In this document: one piece after another, positions 46,904 through 58,363 of the stretch
Layout: every line of letters begins with the position of its first letter
Numbering within the stretch: position 1 is the stretch's first letter
Origin: Hymenoscyphus infarciens
Taxonomy: Eukaryota > Ascomycota > Leotiomycetes > Helotiales > Helotiaceae
Reading direction: 5' to 3'
DNA: 64,000 nucleotides
Assembly (NCBI GenBank): GCA_001414345.1
Contig: LLCB01000019.1
Location: 1 to 64,000 of the forward strand
Made by a program: the position numbers and the translations under genes
Notes under the pieces: generated by a model
Seen by the model: the letters and a program-made list of their open reading frames with translations, nothing else
What the model was told of the DNA's origin: nothing
The model's database searches: none

Positions 46904-48267
46904 ATTTGCTGAGTTACAATGAAAAGATGATGATTGAGTTTTGACGTTTGGCTGAATTGGAGAAGTAGGAGAAAAGAGTGTGATTTGTGACAGTGAAAGC
47001 TGGGGAGAGATGGTCTATATCCTTTTCGCTTGCCATCGGGAACGAGATACTCTATTCTCAGATCCTTGATTTAGAATTTCTAAATGTAAGCCCATAACTT
47101 TGTAAGTTGTTTGTACGTCAAGTTAGACGAAAGTATCCGCAAAGGGTTAGTTGTTCAGAATCGCTTAGCACTGTAAATTATGGACACAGGCAGAACAGCA
47201 AAGATCCTAGACATGCTAATATCTATACGGACTTGGTAAAAAGGAGTTCCACTATCTGTTCTCAAAATGTCTGTGAAGCTTTTTGGAGCGTGCTGAGCCT
47301 TTTGTGCAAGTGTTGAAGATGAGTCTTGGGTGCGGCTCGGGGTTCTTGAAGCCTTGGGCGGTAAAATCTTTACCTTGGAGTTTGAACATTGCCATGCGCG
47401 GCATATTGATAAGCACAGAGTAAAAATATCCATGTTGAAGAAATCTCCTCTAGAAGAAATCTTGAAATCCCTTGAGGTCGTTCCAAATCCAATGATGCGT
47501 CCCCGCTGGGAGCGGGACTGTTGGTGACAAAATAGAAGGATTTGTTGATAGGCAACGTGCCACTTGGCGCGACTTCAAAGAAGGGGTCCGTGATCTTGAT
47601 TATGATTGTGATATTGGCATCCGTGACTTCCTATGCTACCGAATCATGGTTCAAGTAGGCGGGAAATAGCAGAAAAGAGGAAATCAGTTTGGTTCCTAAC
47701 CTTCACTGCACTTTCCGACTGCGTGAAGAAAATTACAAAATCTCGCTTTTGAAATTCATCGCCATGTAGTATTACATTTCGTCCCTTTATATCTATTTAT
47801 ATTGCGACTGCAAGCCTCTTCTACCACCGTTAGAAAGACCCACTTCCCATCGGGTTGCCTAAGGTTCGGTGTCTGTGATTGGGTCCCGTATGGAGCAATT
47901 ACACCCGGGTTTGACGTAGAAGCTCCACGTAGGTTACGTTCCTTACCTGCTTTCCCATTAAGCGCTTCGATTTACGATTGGCGATATAGACATAAATTGG
48001 ACCTGATGGAACTCAACGGGCGGCGGCTTAAGAGTTGAAGATGGTGAAGTCTTATTAGCCTCATTTCTAAAACCCGGTGTATATGTTCCCTTTCCCCTTC
48101 CAGGTTTCTTAACAACATATTAACTTAGTAAATGCTGCGTTTAGAATACGTCCGGGTGGTCGATTCATCGTCCTCGACGCTTTCTGGCTTGCACGACGAA
48201 TGTTTCTTGGCAGATCAATTGGGCAGAGACTATTGGAAGCTTCGAGGGGTACTATATTATTTCAAAC
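46904..48267. other. Intergenic region left of the DIRS-order retroelement
   Basis: Several 60-90 codon frames on both strands, none with a domain. Composition is normal up to about 48260, where the AT-rich retroelement begins abruptly. Confidence 0.45.
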
Positions 48268-48445
48268 TTTATCGCTTTTCGTCACATACACGTATTTAAG
48301 GCTATTTTGAGAATTTCTGTATTTACTGGCTAGCTTCCAGTATCTTACTCTACACTCTCTTATATACCTTCTTTTTAGGCTAATTAGGAGGCTCCCTAAG
48401 CATCTCACTAATATAAGGGTGAAAAGAGTAAGTACTATTAGCTAT
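48268..48445 (-). repeat. Split direct repeat B2 (3' end of retroelement)
   Basis: About 178 bp matching B1 (48673-48850) from the tttatcgcttttcg start to gagtaagtactattagct. Differences are almost all C/T or G/A, for example tcgc here versus ttac in B1 and ctggctagcttcc here versus ctagctagcttct in B1. B2 has retained more GC than B1. Confidence 0.8.
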
Positions 48446-48517
48446 CGCACTTATTTAAGAGGCTAAAAAAGTACTAACTAATCCTAGCGAGCGTATTACG
48501 AAGGGGTACAAGGGTAG

Positions 48518-48672
48518 GGTTAAAAAAGAGCTTAATACTAAATAAGACGTTAAAAGTGATAGGAAGTATTATTAGTAGAATAGAGGTTACTTAGTATAAG
48601 AGGAGGTATATATATATATACCTCCTTCTTACTTAATAAGCTAATTCCTTAATTTACTATAAACCCTTTCTA
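48518..48672 (-). repeat. Split direct repeat A2
   Basis: About 155 bp matching A1 (53497-53652), beginning ggttaaaaaagagcttaat and ending aaaccctttctat. It contains a perfect palindrome around 48600-48624 (gaggtatat...atatacctc) whose arms differ from those of A1 by matched transitions. Confidence 0.85.
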
Positions 48673-48850
48673 TTTATTACTTTTCGTTATATATATATAT
48701 TTAAGGCTATTTTAAGAATTTCTATATTTACTAGCTAGCTTCTAGTATCTTACTCTACATTCTTTTATATACCTTCTTTTTAGGCTAATTAGAAGGCTCT
48801 TTAAGCATCTTACTAATATAAGGGTAAAAAGAGTAAGTACTATTAGCTGT
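48673..48850 (-). repeat. Split direct repeat B1
   Basis: About 178 bp, the internal partner of B2, directly abutting A2 at 48672/48673. It follows the pol frame's terminal TGA (49112-49110) by about 260 bp. Confidence 0.8.
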
Positions 48851-49109
48851 CTTAAGAGAGGTTACTCGACTGATTAAAGAGAAGCTACTATAAATATAAG
48901 AAAGGATAAGGCTTTTTAAAAGCAAAAAGGACTACGAGTAGTGTAAATAGTAATATAACGTAGTTATAATAGAGAATATACCACCTACTAACTATAGAGG
49001 TCTTTTAAAGCCTACTAGGCTAGGAGAGAGGAAGCCTTACCTATTAAAAAGCGCCTATTTAAAAGGTATTACTTCTAATAGCTTAGAGTAAAGTACCTCT
49101 TAAAAGTAT

Positions 49110-52100
49110 TCAAAGTCTACTTTCTAAGTATTTAAATATCTATATCTAATACTCTATTATTAGAAGTATATTACACGGCGCCTCTACGTAGACTATATCT
49201 TAAATATAATATACTATTACTAACGCCGACTGTTTAGAGGTAGTAGCGTAAAGAGCTAATATATCGGTTTCTTATAAAGGAGCCGCTCTTCTAATAAAAG
49301 AGTAGTATTATAAGAGGTTAAGAATCGAGAGTAAATAGCGTTTAAAGTACTACTATAAAGTAGATAGGTAATCCTATACCTAATACTAATATCTCTACCT
49401 CTATATACTTATAGTCTAATTTACTCGATCATAGATATATAATTACGTATTTATCTTTCTTAGTAAAAGTAATATCTTATTATTAAAGGTGTATATATAT
49501 AAATACTCTATAGTTAACTAAATTAGTATCTTTATATATAATCTCTATAGTATAAAGGAATCTTATAAAAACTAGCTTTATAGTAGCTTTAAAGTTAAGG
49601 CTATTAATCTATCTTAGTTATAGGACTTAAGGCCTAGCTCTTAGAGTTTAAGAGGTAATCTAACGTAATTATAGTATTAATAAAGGCTCTATCTTCTTCT
49701 TCTTATAAGGGCCCTATATTACTTAAACGCCTACTATAATTTAATATAAAAGTAGAGACTTAAATAGCTTTAGATCTAGGTTACGCTCTATGTATATTAA
49801 TCGAATTGTAGAAAGGCTGATTTATATAGAGTCTACTTTTAAAAGTCCTTAACTAATCCTACTATATACTCTCCTTAAAACCTACTTATAAAGTACTAAA
49901 GTCGTCGCTGGCTACGGTTACTAGAGTCTCTTAACCTAGAACCTCTTAAAAGAGTATATATATATGCTATATACCTTCTAAGTGTTTAATAAGAGGCTGT
50001 AATAGAGAAGTCTTACGTATATCTTAGATATTCTAACTTTATTCTTTACGTATTTAAGGTACTTAAGAGAGAGATTATTAAATCGAGGGACTACTAGTAT
50101 AGGTACTAATTAGCTACTGTTCTATATAAATTATATAAGAGAGTATCTACTAAGATATTATCTACTCCTAGTATATACTCTAATTATATGTTAATATTGA
50201 ATTAGGTAGCTAGGCGTAAAGTAGCTTATAAGAGGCGATTTTAGTAGAGGCATCTTAAGGACTACTTAAGAAGTCTAATCTATATAGTAGTATTATTTAT
50301 ATAGATAATTACTCTCTTTGTTGTTTATACCTCTCTCTATTGTTTAAAGAATGCTTTTACTATCTTAATCTTAAAGATATTTATATTAAATTAAGAGTTC
50401 TTTCTAATCTCTAGGAAGAGTAACTAAAGAGTGTATTCTTTTAATAGTATATATGTATACTCTTACTAAATATATCTTAGATTGTCTACTTCTAAAAAGA
50501 AGGCTTCTAGGCCTTTAATAGAGGTATTATAAAAAAGGTATATATATAACTAGATATTATTAAAGAAGTATATATTATTAAACTACGGTAATATCTTATT
50601 CTACTACTTAAGGTCTTCTTAGACTTTCTTTAAAAAACGCCTTCTTTCTATATAAGGTATATAGTTAGGCTATATATATATAAATGTCTAGAAGTTATAA
50701 TAGAAGGCCTAGCCTAATTATACTATAGAGGCGTAAAAAGATAGAAGGCTAGTAAGCGATTCAAGCTTATTATAGGTAATACTCTTACAGTCAATAAATT
50801 AGCGTATCTTAAGCTTTATCTTAGCTAGCTTTTTCAACAGTATAGAGGCCTTAAAAGCGATAGTATCTATTAAGTACTCTATTACTTCTAAAAGCGTATC
50901 TTAAGCGCTCTTTTTATTATTAATTAGTATACTTAATATTTAAGTAAGAGTCTTATACTCTATAGCTTATTTTTTAAGGAATTAAGACGTGGCTTTAACA
51001 GCTTTAAACATAGTAAACTCGTTGTCTAAATAGTAGCTTATAATATACTACTCTAAGTATAACTATATTATCTATTTAAGAGCTTCTACAAAGATATTAA
51101 AGATAAATAGTACTATAGTAAGGCTGAAGAGTAGTACTATATAAGTATAATAAATCCTCTTCTATTAGAAACCTAAAAGCTAGCGAATTTATAGTATAAT
51201 TAGTACTATTTAAAAAGCATTAGATATATCTCTTTTAAGTATTATACACTCTTAGCTAGCTTCTTATACTATAGCTAATACCTCTTAGAAGGAGACGTAC
51301 TTTAAATATGTATACTTATCTAATATATAATAATTTATTAAGTAGCTTTTAAGATAGAATAAATAATATATTTAGCGTTGATTACTATTAGGCTTTAGTT
51401 TAGGTATAAAACTAAGTAGAGAAGCTATAAAAAGTACTCTCTAATGTAGATTAACTTTCTTAATTAGGCTAGCTTTTATATCGTTTCTTACTTTTGAAGT
51501 TAAAAGCTTATTAAATTTAGTAGCCGATAAGAGGTTCTTTAATATATATAAAACTTCTAAGCTCTTATACTTAATTAGCGCTCTAAATTAAAGTATATTA
51601 TTAATATTTTCTAGGAGTAAACGATTAAGATATTAGAGTAATAACGCCTTTTATACTTTAAGAGATAATAGAAAGAGTAATATATTTAGTAGTGGTTTTA
51701 ATATATTATATAAAGGGAAGAATACTATGGTATTTAATTAAATAGGTGTAGAAGAGTATAGATAAGAAGATATAAATTAGAGTAAAAGATCTTTATTAGT
51801 ACTATTATAGTCTTTATCTATTGTCTCTCTTATATTAACTTCTTAGCTCTTTCTTATCTCTTTCTTATTACCTTTATCGTCCTCCTTTAGTAGATAGATT
51901 TAAGTATAATTCAAGTCTTTATAACCTCCTAGTTTACTTATTTTAAAGCATGTCTATAAAGAGATATTACTATTCTAATTATAAGTTTAATAACTCTCTC
52001 TTTCTTCTCCTCTACTGCTACTATAGCCTAGTCTTCTTATCTAATAGTATTGAGTAATTACACTCTTAGGTATCTCTTATAATTCTACCTCTCTTAATCT

Positions 52101-53462
52101 GCCTCTACTAACTACCTTTTCCTATTAGAAGAGTACTAATTAGATTACCTCTATCTAGGTATAATCCTTAGCTAGGCTTATAATTCTGCGGTTAAAGTTA
52201 TTAAGCTAAATATAGATGCTCTTACTAAATAAGAAGATTGTATATATAGTATACGCTAGAAAGTAATAGAACTACTTAGTAGTATTAGATCTGAAGACCT
52301 TTAGCGTCTTCTTTGCTTTAAAATTTAGTATACTAGCTTCTTTATTAAAAGAGATAGTACTTTTGTTATTGTTAATTAGAAGGGTGTTGTTATCTAGGTA
52401 GTAGAGATCTCTTAGCTTAAATATGTCTTATGTAATCTATATTAAGTACTTCTTATACTCTAGAGAGAGGCTATCGATTATACTAAGTATATAAGAGGGG
52501 ATATTCTTACTATTATTATTTACTACTAATATTCCTTTTAATAGATTCTCTTTTAGATTAATTCCTTCGCTTATTAGTAATACTTCTTAACGAGGAGAGA
52601 GGTTAGCTTGTCGAGTATTATTAGTATATACTATCTCTCTCTCTAGTATATTAAATTGTTAGCTCTGCTTATCTGCTTCTTAATTAGTAACTAGTATAGC
52701 GATATTACCTTAATTACTCTAGCTAAGTCTTAGAACTCTTGCTAGGTTGCTCTAGGCAGCAGCGCTAAAGTTATAAGAGTATCCCGCGCTAAAATTAGCT
52801 TATAGGTAGCCTTGAAAACCCTAGAGGGCCTAAAAGTTAGAGTATCCTATGCCAAAGTTGCCTTAACCGAAGTTGCTTTAGAGGAAGCCTTAAGAGTATT
52901 CTTAAGAATATCTAGAGGTAACGCTCTAAGAGTATTCTCTATTAAATAGTCCTCTTATATAACCTTAGTATCTACTATTATATCTACTTATATATTTATT
53001 AACTTAGGAGTACTAGTTACCTTAAAAGAGGAGAGGGGTATTCGGTAGTCTATTATTAGCTAGCCTATTTACTTGGACAGGGTCTTGGAGAGAGGCTTTA
53101 TTAATACTATCGTCGTCGTTGTTATCGTCGTTGCTATCGCCTTCACCTCTTAGATAGAAGTTTATACTATTATTATCTCGAGCCTAACCCTAGTCTTACT
53201 ATACTTATAGCTATCTTCTTCGATAGGCTGGATAGTAAGCGCCGTTTATAGCATTATCTTAATTAGTAGTAGCGTCCTAGACGGTATATCGTGCTTACGT
53301 AGCTACTCGAGCGTTATAGCGTACTTTGCTAACTTATCTATCGCGCTTATTATCTTCGATATCGTCTTCTACTAGTTAAGCTTAAAGCGCCTCTACAGCT
53401 CTATTACTAGCCTTAGTAATAACACTCTTATAAGCGACTTATTTACTATGCTTCAGAGGCAT
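49110..53462 (-). pseudogene. Gag-RT-RNase H polyprotein of the DIRS-order element (RIP-mutated)
   Basis: From ATG 53462 to TGA 49112-49110 is 4,353 nt, exactly 1,451 codons. All landmarks I located sit in this one frame, and the in-frame stops are TAA/TAG at sites that read as glutamine codons changed by C-to-T. The first ~500 codons are Gag-like: Asn/Asp-rich, then a Gly/Tyr/Phe/Gln-rich part, then a weak zinc-knuckle-like CFKISKLGGYKD. Reverse transcriptase covers about 680-930, with LKRDISNAF (codons 742-750, usual LKRDLADAFR) and YLDNEF (811-816, catalytic YLDD with one D to N). RNase H lies near 1030-1110, with EYILGVDNILVDTL at 1095-1108. About 340 codons follow, long enough for a recombinase, but I see no R-H-R-Y signature. 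The product is dead. Confidence 0.8.
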
Positions 53463-53496
53463 CCTCTTAATAGATAGATAGGTAAGAGTGTTATTA

Positions 53497-53652
53497 GGTT
53501 AAAAAAGAGCTTAATACTGAATAAGACGTTAAAAGCAATAGGAAGTATTATTAGTAGAATAGAGGTTACTCGGTACGAGAGGAGGCATATATATATATGC
53601 CTCCTCCTTGCTTAATAAGCTGATTCCTCAATTCACTATAAACCCTTTCTAT
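53497..53652 (-). repeat. Split direct repeat A1 (5' end of retroelement)
   Basis: About 156 bp, partner of A2. It lies 34 bp upstream of the pol ATG on the minus strand and contains the palindrome gaggaggcatat...atatgcctcctc at about 53579-53606. Confidence 0.85.
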
Positions 53653-53742
53653 ATACGTTTTTCTTCTATCTAATAATTCATTTTGTGTCCAGAAGATTGC
53701 GAAGAGTACACGAATGAAACGCGAGAATACGGCAGCATTCGA

Positions 53743-54677
53743 TCAGCTGGATAGCTTCCTGCCTTCCACATCAACCACTTCGGGGCCTTCTTTTTGAACC
53801 GATTTCTCAAACACGTCTGGTAAATGAGCAACCATACTTGTGCCAAGTTTCTCAGGAATGACGATCTGTTCCGGCAGCTCAGGCGTGAGCCATTCTTTTT
53901 TGCAGTAACCGTGACGACAATGATGTCTCTTGAAGAAAGCAAGGATTCCCTCTGGCCCCAGGTCCGCAGGTCCATGAGTGCCGGCTTTGACATTGGACAT
54001 GATGACTGGCTCTGTCAGGACGCTGAAAGGTCACATAATTAGCAAGTTGCACGCAAAGAGGACAAGGAATTTTGGGATTGGGGAAGCGGGGAAGATTGAT
54101 GGGTGGACTGTACTTACTAGTGAGTTTTATCCAATCCTCCTTGGATATCGCATAGCAGAAGAGACCCGTCGGAGGAGTGGTACGAGAAATGACTCAGGGC
54201 CTGCATCCCATGGTCATTAGATTGAACTGCACCACTATTACTGTTGAACTTCTGATAATTTTCAATCATAGGTTCCACCAAGCCCGTATGGCCAGTTCTT
54301 TCACAAGTCCATACTTCTGGTACGCAAAGTAAAACATTCACGGGTAATAGCCACTGCTGGTTAAATTTCTGGATAAAACCATGCGCCATTTCGATGTTGT
54401 TAAGATGTTCTTGGAAATAATGTTCCTTGACAAGAGAGCCCTGTTTGAATTCTTTGCCAACGCAAGGTTTGTCTTTTCGGGGTCCGTTGAGGTATTTTCC
54501 TCCCCATACCTTTTTGACAGTTCCCTCTGCGACTTTTTTGTCGACGTGAGCTTCCGATGAGAGGTTCTCGATCGCGTGTACCATGAAAGTTCTCTCTACA
54601 ATCTCTTCCTCGAGGGGTGCTTTAGACGAGAAGTTCGAGTGCAACATGTTGAAAGGGCGGAAAGGGATGAAAGGCAA
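53743..54677 (-). CDS. Alpha-type (atypical) protein kinase
   Basis: Two exons (54677-54118, 54022-53743) give 279 residues; the intron is GT-AG and in phase. Alpha-kinase landmarks are present: Lys75 in PCVGKEFKQG, an FNQQWLLPVNVLLCVPEVWT stretch, GLVEPMIENYQKFNSNSG (adenine/Mg loop), the catalytic QALSHFSYHSSDGSLLLCDIQ with Asp177, then VLTEPVIMS, GPADLGPEGILAFFKRHHC and HGYC, the zinc-binding end of the fold. This is the eEF2K/MHCK class, which lacks sequence similarity to ordinary kinases. It is essentially a bare kinase domain with a 30-residue lead, as in many expanded fungal alpha-kinase families; the substrate is unknown. An in-frame ATG at 54647 is an alternative start. The retroelement lies 90 bp beyond its stop codon. 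Confidence 0.87.
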
Positions 54678-55603
54678 ATATCGTTCCGAAAGATTTAAGT
54701 AAATGCTGGACAGGGGGAGAAGGAAGTGTGATATATTCGATACTCAGCTTTACTTCCCTCGTTAAACAAAGGTTCGAGAAACTAGAAGTTGCGGGAGGTT
54801 ATTGGGTAGGACCTTGAAACACTCATTGATCTTTGCGATCAGGTACAGGCTAGACACATTTTTCTTTGTTCCACACAGTGAAAGAGACCTCCAAGATCAC
54901 TAGTTGTCAATGAGGTACGAAGTACTGGATTGTTCAGATACCCTGGGAGCCAACTCCTCACAACCTGAAACTCACCACATTGCCCAGTTCGTTCATTTAC
55001 TAACCTCATGCTTTTTATCTTGGCAGATATAACCGATGGCTTGCTCAGAGTATTCTTCCTTTCCAAGTGAAGTGTTGAAACCCGCTCTTTGTTTGTTTAT
55101 GTCATTCTTTTGTCTCCGCAACCGCAATGAGACCTCACTGAGTTTCCAAAAATATCTTTATTTTGAAAACCCTTTCAGCCTTCTGCCGTAGATAAGTTGG
55201 GATCACAGGGAGAAGGCTCTGAGAAGTTGATCACTTTTCGTCTCCCAAGTCAAGTTAAATTGGTAAATGGGAGCCAGTAACAAAAACCGACGGTGACAAT
55301 TGCGCCAGTGAGTCCTGCCAATCTTTGTTGATTTGATACAAGCTCCCATTAATAGGCTGTATGAGGACGCGTTGCTGTGCTGTATTGACATATTGATGTG
55401 TTCGACTCGCAGAAATTAATTCATTGTCTCGTCCATCGTGGCTAATCCACAGGTCATAAGCTACGTACAGTTGAAGATAAGTGAAGTACCAATGTAATAA
55501 AATAGTAACCGCTGAAGAGATCAAGTAATACCATGCCATCGTTCGATAGTCCAAGCCCAAGCCCAAGCCCAAGCCAAGAGCAACAGACCACAGGAGAATG
55601 AAT
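54678..55603. other. Intergenic region between alpha-kinase and kelch gene
   Basis: Contains domain-free minus-strand frames at 54839-55066 and 55255-55617. The latter (120 codons) has two hydrophobic stretches and an AAGCCC microsatellite coding LGLGLGL, and overlaps the kelch stop by 14 nt; I do not accept it as a gene without support. Confidence 0.4.
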
Positions 55604-57456
55604 TTAATACCTAGCACGATTATTATTAGCCGCCAGTTCGGCGGGAGGTTGATATTTCATTTGTTGAGGTGTTGAAACGGTCGTTGAATATGGGGAAACT
55701 GGACTCTGAGGGTAGCTAGGGGGTTGTTGAAAACCCGGAGTCTTGGGCGAGCTGTCTTCGTGACGAGGTTTGCGTCGAAGAAAGATGAAACCGGATACGA
55801 GGGCAATCAAGACAACGGCACCAGCAATTGCTATTCCAACAATAGCACCAGTCGAGAGTTTCTTTGCAGCAGATGTAGGCGTGGGTTTTGGAGTTGTTGA
55901 TGAAGAAGAAGTTGGACTTGGGATGAATCGTGTTGGCGTTCGTGTTGGAATGTCGGCCTTTCTCGAGAAATACGTTGCGAGGTCTGTATTGTTGAAACCC
56001 CCAGCCGGAGCCCGAACTGTGGCGCTGCCCTGAGGCCTGCGTATTCTTGGTTAGATTTTGTGTTGGAAGAAGGAACGGGATTCTGCTTACGACCCGCCTA
56101 CTACTGCTATAATCTCTGATGGCACCACATATGAAGTCAAATTCGCCTTGTATTTCGCCCACATACTCCCACTCTGCTTTCCAAGATCAAGATTGTGAGT
56201 TCCCCAAGTTGCTGGACTGTCACAAAATTGTTCGGGTGGCTTCAATGGAAAGTTTCCTCCAATGATAAGCATTTGCCCTCCTACAACATTGCATGTAAGA
56301 GAATGGTGTGGTTTGGGGTCTGCACTGTCGCCTTGCCACCAACGCATCCATTTGAAAGATGGGAGTGTCAGGATGTAAACGTCGTCAAAGCCGGAAGAAT
56401 TGGTACCGAATCCAAGTCCACCATAAAGATATCTATGATCATCAGTAATTTAACTCCCAGAGTCTACGTGACACATACATGTTGTAAGAAGATTTGTCTG
56501 GTGCCCAGACACTACCGGCACAGAACTTTTTCCTTGCTGCTGGAACATCGCCAGTCGATGTCTGTGTATACCATTTCGTGCTCACGATATCGTAGATGTA
56601 TATATTGCTCATCGGAGAAGGATTTGCGGTGCCATTTTCAAAGACAGAAAATCCGCCAAAATACACCAGAAGTCCACCGTCGCCTGCCGGAATATAAGTC
56701 ATGACTCCTTCTACCTTTGGGGTAGTGTCTGGTCCTGAGTTGTTGGACCACGTTCGTTGGTCCATATTATATTGAACTAGACCAGCGGTGGCAAAAGGAG
56801 GACCGCTCCATCCTGGGACTGAGCTGCTGCTCAGCCATCCACCAAGTATGTAGGCGAGACCCAGCTCAGGGATCGCAACTGCCCCACCCCAAGATACGCT
56901 TTGAATGCCGTTGCCAGGAGTTCCGAAGGAATCCCATTGGTTATTTAGGACGTCGTAAGCTAGAAGGTTGGGTGCATTAGGCCTGCCATTTGCGAACTCC
57001 CCACCGAAAAGATAAAATCTCTTGTTGATCGAATCTGCCCACAGTGTGCCACCACTAACATCCGGAATGGACAAATTCTTCGAAAGGGTTGCTCTTATTT
57101 GGGGGAAATCGTTGATGACCGTTACATTATCGAGATCGTTGTAAAGTAGCCATCCATCTGCAAGAAGAGGTCAGTCAACATGGAAAGGACGCATGCTATA
57201 TAGGAGGCAACTTGTGGATAATAAAGAAACAAACGTATTCCAGTATCAAGAAATGTAAAAACTAACTCGTTGCGTTATTGTTGTCACCGCGCCCAGTGTG
57301 GTAATTGACCATGCCTCCATCGAGGTACAGCCTTCGATCAATCACACAAGATTGATGCGCGAACCGTCGGCAAAATCCGTCGGTCGATTCTGGACTCGGA
57401 TCCTGTTGCAAAGATATCTGTGCGAAGAACAATATGGCGCATAGTAGTTTGGCCAT
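55604..57456 (-). CDS. Kelch-repeat single-pass membrane protein
   Basis: Four exons (57456-57267, 57157-56479, 56432-56091, 56036-55604) give 547 residues. A signal peptide (MAKLLCAILFFAQISL) leads a lumenal or extracellular beta-propeller with kelch blocks such as GGTLWADSINKRFYLFGGEF, GGAVAIPELGLAYILGGW, LLVYFGGFSVFENGT, YLYGGLGFGTNSSGFDDVYI and PHHSLTCNVVGGQMLIIGGN. A Thr/Ser/Pro stalk follows, then one membrane helix (about 466-490, GAIVGIAIAGAVVLIALVSG) flanked by RRK, and a Pro/Ser/Gln cytoplasmic tail. This layout is common in filamentous ascomycetes; function unknown, possibly cell-wall or surface-linked. An upstream in-frame ATG at 57522 would bury the signal peptide, so 57456 is chosen. 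Confidence 0.88.
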
Positions 57457-58363
57457 ATAAGTTCCGCGTAGAATCCCAAACCCCCGAGATCTAGTATCAA
57501 CTAGCGACCTACGTGTAATCATCGGTAGATGAATTCTTGTCTAAATGATAAAAAAATAAGGTTGCAAGACTGAGACAGTAACGGAACAAGCTGAATTACG
57601 ATATTGAGAGATTAGACATGAGTTATACCAACAGAAGACCAACAGCTGGTAAGGCTGGAAGAGGGGGAGGCAGCTACTAATAAGCCCAGTTCCCGACACC
57701 AATTTTTGTATTTGAAAACAAGGCATTCAATCTGTTGTGCGAGCCCAGATGTATTAGCCCCAGATGTATTGGTAAGACGGGCGCCTGTGGGCTGATCTCG
57801 CTTTCCGAATGAATCTTAGAGGTGCTTCTTTCAAAGTGTGCAGTGGAGGACCCGGGAGAAGAGAAACGAGCCGCAGAGTGTGGGATAAGAATCATGAGAC
57901 GAGACATCAACCTCTTGATTGCGAAATGTCTCGCGACTCTGATTCCTGCCGCAATATTGGGCCGGAGCAGAAGAGAGGAAGAGAATGGGAATGCGCTGCC
58001 GAGACATAATCGCGGGAAAGAAGGAAATACATTCAATTTCTCTTCAGCCACGAAGAGTCGTGATAGGAGAAAATACGTTGTTGTGGACGTTGTGTAACAG
58101 CCCGCAGGCGCCGCAGACCTAATACGGAAACTCGCCTAGCAGCCTCTCCTTAAAACGTGACTTTGACTTTGAAAAAACGTGACTAGAAGGTAGAAAAATA
58201 TAGCACAACCCCCCCCAAAAGCCAAAAAACACCATTACAATGACTTTGCAAGCATCCCCTAGAGCTTGGTGATCGCCAGGTTCTAGGGCCATGCCACTTT
58301 GTGCGTGTTGTGGGAATAGCCTCATCTATCGACCACCCCCCTTCAAACCCTGTCACCGCCGTA
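57457..58363. other. Intergenic region left of the disrupted hypothetical ORF
   Basis: A 124-codon minus frame (57677-58051) and overlapping plus frames show no domain. I see no other feature. Confidence 0.4.

Larger units (their letters stand above)
48268..53652 (-). mobile_element. DIRS-order retroelement with split direct repeats (PAT/Ngaro-like), RIP-degraded
   Basis: Read on the minus strand the order is A1 (53652-53497), a long degenerate pol frame (53462-49110), B1 (48850-48673), A2 (48672-48518), a 72 bp spacer, B2 (48445-48268). A1 resembles A2 and B1 resembles B2, with most differences transitions. An A1-ORF-B1-A2-B2 arrangement is the split-direct-repeat layout of PAT and Ngaro elements, not that of an LTR element, and B1 abuts A2 exactly. 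The frame carries DIRS-type reverse transcriptase and RNase H blocks. The element inserted 90 bp beyond the stop codon of the alpha-kinase gene. No target duplication is apparent, as expected for recombinase-type integration; a tyrosine recombinase itself was not recognised. Confidence 0.78.

Noticed and set aside
48518..53652. Ordinary LTR retrotransposon bounded by ~155 bp LTRs
   Set aside because: The extra B1/B2 repeat pair, the DIRS-type RT and RNase H blocks and the lack of a 4-6 bp target duplication fit split direct repeats better than LTRs.
55255..55617. 120-codon minus-strand open frame after the kelch gene
   Set aside because: Overlaps the kelch stop, contains a microsatellite-encoded LGLGLG run and has no family; probably 3' UTR.
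57677..58051. 124-codon minus-strand open frame
   Set aside because: Overlapping open frames on the other strand, no domain, no signal, no support for splicing.
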